A stretch of DNA of 6,586 bases from Archaeoglobales archaeon. Its GTDB lineage: Archaea; Halobacteriota; Archaeoglobi; Archaeoglobales; Archaeoglobaceae. Under the pieces are notes generated by a model. It had not been told where the DNA came from. It saw nothing but the letters and a program-made list of their open reading frames with translations, and did no database searches. The position numbers and the translations under genes were made by a program. The stretch is taken from contig QMZD01000102.1 of NCBI GenBank assembly GCA_003662985.1, forward strand, positions 1 to 6,586, written 5' to 3'. Shown here in pieces: positions 5,674 to 6,586 of the stretch; positions within the stretch are counted from its first letter, which is position 1, and every line of letters begins with the position of its first letter.

Positions 5674-6586
5674 AAAATTTGAAATCCTCAGGCAAACACC
5701 AAAATTCCTTAAATTCCTGTGACCATCGCCTACTAACTCTGGATGAACTCTGATAAGCCTCCTTTAATAGTTCATGGAATTGTTTTTTGAGTACGATTTC
5801 TCTTTGCTTTTTCCACCACTCCTTTACAGGTATTCCACGTTTTAGCCTATTCCTTCTCTCCTCTTCTCTCAACTTTTTTGTCTCTTCCTCGTCTACTTTA
5901 TACACCCTCTCGGCTGCCTCTGGTGTCTCAACTAATTTTACTTTGTATATCCTCTCGGCTGCCTCTGGTGTTATTTTCTCCAAATTCAAATCTTTCTCAA
6001 CTAGTTTAGGGTCCCTCTCTATGGGGTCTCCAAGCCCACCATTTCCACCAAATCCAAGAGCTATGGCCACATCACCATCCCTTACTTGAAAACATTTTAA
6101 TCGCTTAAAGATGTGAATTTCGGCGTCTGGAGCTCTCTCCTTTAGGTATTCAACTGGATTTATTCCCTTCCAAGGTGCAAGTGCCAACTCTTTCAAGTTT
6201 ATTCTGCCTCCAGCCCATTTTTCCTTGGAATTTCTCACGACGAAGAACGTAGGGGTGGGTCCAGGATATCCACCAAAAATCTGAGAATTTGGTGCCGTAA
6301 TCCACGTACAGGTTATAGCAGTAGGAACAATACTCGTAAACTCTGTTCCGTAGATATTAATAATAGACACTGCATCATTACCACCACGGTATTTACCCGC
6401 ACCACCAGAATTCGGAACTACCGCTATTTCACCAAAGTAAGGTGGCACAAGCTCTAACACCTCAAGATTTCCCATCTCAGTTTCTTGATTCCAAACCTGA
6501 TAGCAGCAATCCTCGCCGTCAAGACAACCACGTGCTCCGAGACCAGGGGCACCAGCAATTTCGTAAGTACACCAAACGTACATTTG
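5672..6586 (-). CDS. Acetone carboxylase alpha subunit (HyuB family), C-terminal part, cut by window edge
   Basis: The frame is open to the right edge, so the 304 codons seen are the C-terminal portion of a protein normally of about 750-780 residues. The family is N-methylhydantoinase B / acetone carboxylase alpha. This subunit pairs with a HyuA-like beta subunit to activate the ketone and bicarbonate with ATP. Characteristic pieces are VPNSGGAGKYRGG (around 6380-6420), SQIFGGYPGPTP, and GFGGNGGLGDPIERDP (around 6010-6060), which is the usual G-x-G-x-GDP-x-x-RDP block. The tail LPEDFKF with the lysine- and arginine-rich segment before it is typical of acetone carboxylase rather than hydantoinase. 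Between 5893 and 5971 a 15-codon unit is duplicated in tandem. The gene for the beta subunit is expected upstream, beyond 6586. The substrate could be acetone or another methyl ketone. Confidence 0.88.
   Translation of the reverse strand, partial: QMYVWCTYEIAGAPGLGARGCLDGEDCCYQVWNQETEMGNLEVLELVPPYFGEIAVVPNSGGAGKYRGGNDAVSIINIYGTEFTSIVPTAITCTWITAPNSQIFGGYPGPTPTFFVVRNSKEKWAGGRINLKELALAPWKGINPVEYLKERAPDAEIHIFKRLKCFQVRDGDVAIALGFGGNGGLGDPIERDPKLVEKDLNLEKITPEAAERIYKVKLVETPEAAERVYKVDEEETKKLREEERRNRLKRGIPVKEWWKKQREIVLKKQFHELLKEAYQSSSRVSRRWSQEFKEFWCLPEDFKF
5893..5971. repeat. In-frame 45-bp tandem duplication in the alpha subunit gene
   Basis: Two 34-base copies (5893-5926 and 5938-5971) match at 30 of 34 positions with a period of 45 bp. 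The last 21 bases of each are identical. On the minus strand they encode TPEAAERIYKVKLVE followed by TPEAAERVYKVDEEE. The duplication keeps the frame, so it lengthens the protein by 15 residues. The four mismatches show it is not brand new. Confidence 0.9.

Noticed and set aside
5893..5971. CRISPR-like or regulatory repeat
   Set aside because: Only two copies, period 45 bp, in frame within a conserved coding region; it is a coding tandem duplication.
5787..6089. Plus-strand open frame of 100 codons opposite the alpha subunit tail
   Set aside because: Low-complexity Ser/Phe-rich shadow of the lysine- and glutamate-rich alpha subunit C-terminus.

Overview
The window most likely comes from a thermophilic euryarchaeon of the Archaeoglobales type (Archaeoglobus, Ferroglobus or Geoglobus). 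This is inferred, not proven. The hints are a 3-hydroxyacyl-CoA dehydrogenase fused N-terminally to an enoyl-CoA hydratase (the order seen in archaea, opposite to bacterial FadB), GGTGA-type ribosome binding sites that match the archaeal 16S rRNA tail, heavy AGA/AGG/ATA codon use, and densely packed genes for fatty-acid or ketone breakdown. Every recognisable gene lies on the minus strand, so transcription runs from the right end of the window to the left.

Right part (6586 to 3150, minus strand) is a ketone-carboxylation operon. It contains the C-terminal 304 codons of an acetone carboxylase alpha subunit (HyuB family), a complete gamma subunit (AcxC family), and a complete AMP-forming acyl-CoA synthetase. 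Spacings are 5 to 12 nt, and each ribosome binding site overlaps the stop codon of the gene before it. The simplest reading is acetone + CO2 -> acetoacetate -> acetoacetyl-CoA, which then goes to thiolase. The beta subunit and the start of alpha should lie beyond the right edge.

Middle part (about 3150 to 1988) holds no intact gene. It contains fossils on the same strand. One is the C-terminal end of a second, different acyl-CoA synthetase, with a nonsense codon, a one-base insertion and an internal deletion. The other is a heavily frameshifted transposase remnant that ends 12 nt before the next gene. An 11-bp perfect tandem duplication and a spaced 15-bp direct repeat sit inside the transposase remnant. 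I saw no tRNA, rRNA or CRISPR array.

Left part (1987 to 1, minus strand) is a beta-oxidation unit: a complete bifunctional 3-hydroxyacyl-CoA dehydrogenase / enoyl-CoA hydratase, and the first ten codons of an acyl-CoA dehydrogenase joined to it by an ATGA overlap. The broken acyl-CoA synthetase may once have been the first gene of this unit. The acetone carboxylase operon and a mobile element would then mark a rearrangement point.

No wholly new system is evident. The most interesting points are the archaeal ketone carboxylase-ligase operon, the 15-codon duplication in its alpha subunit, and the readable history of gene decay between the two operons.
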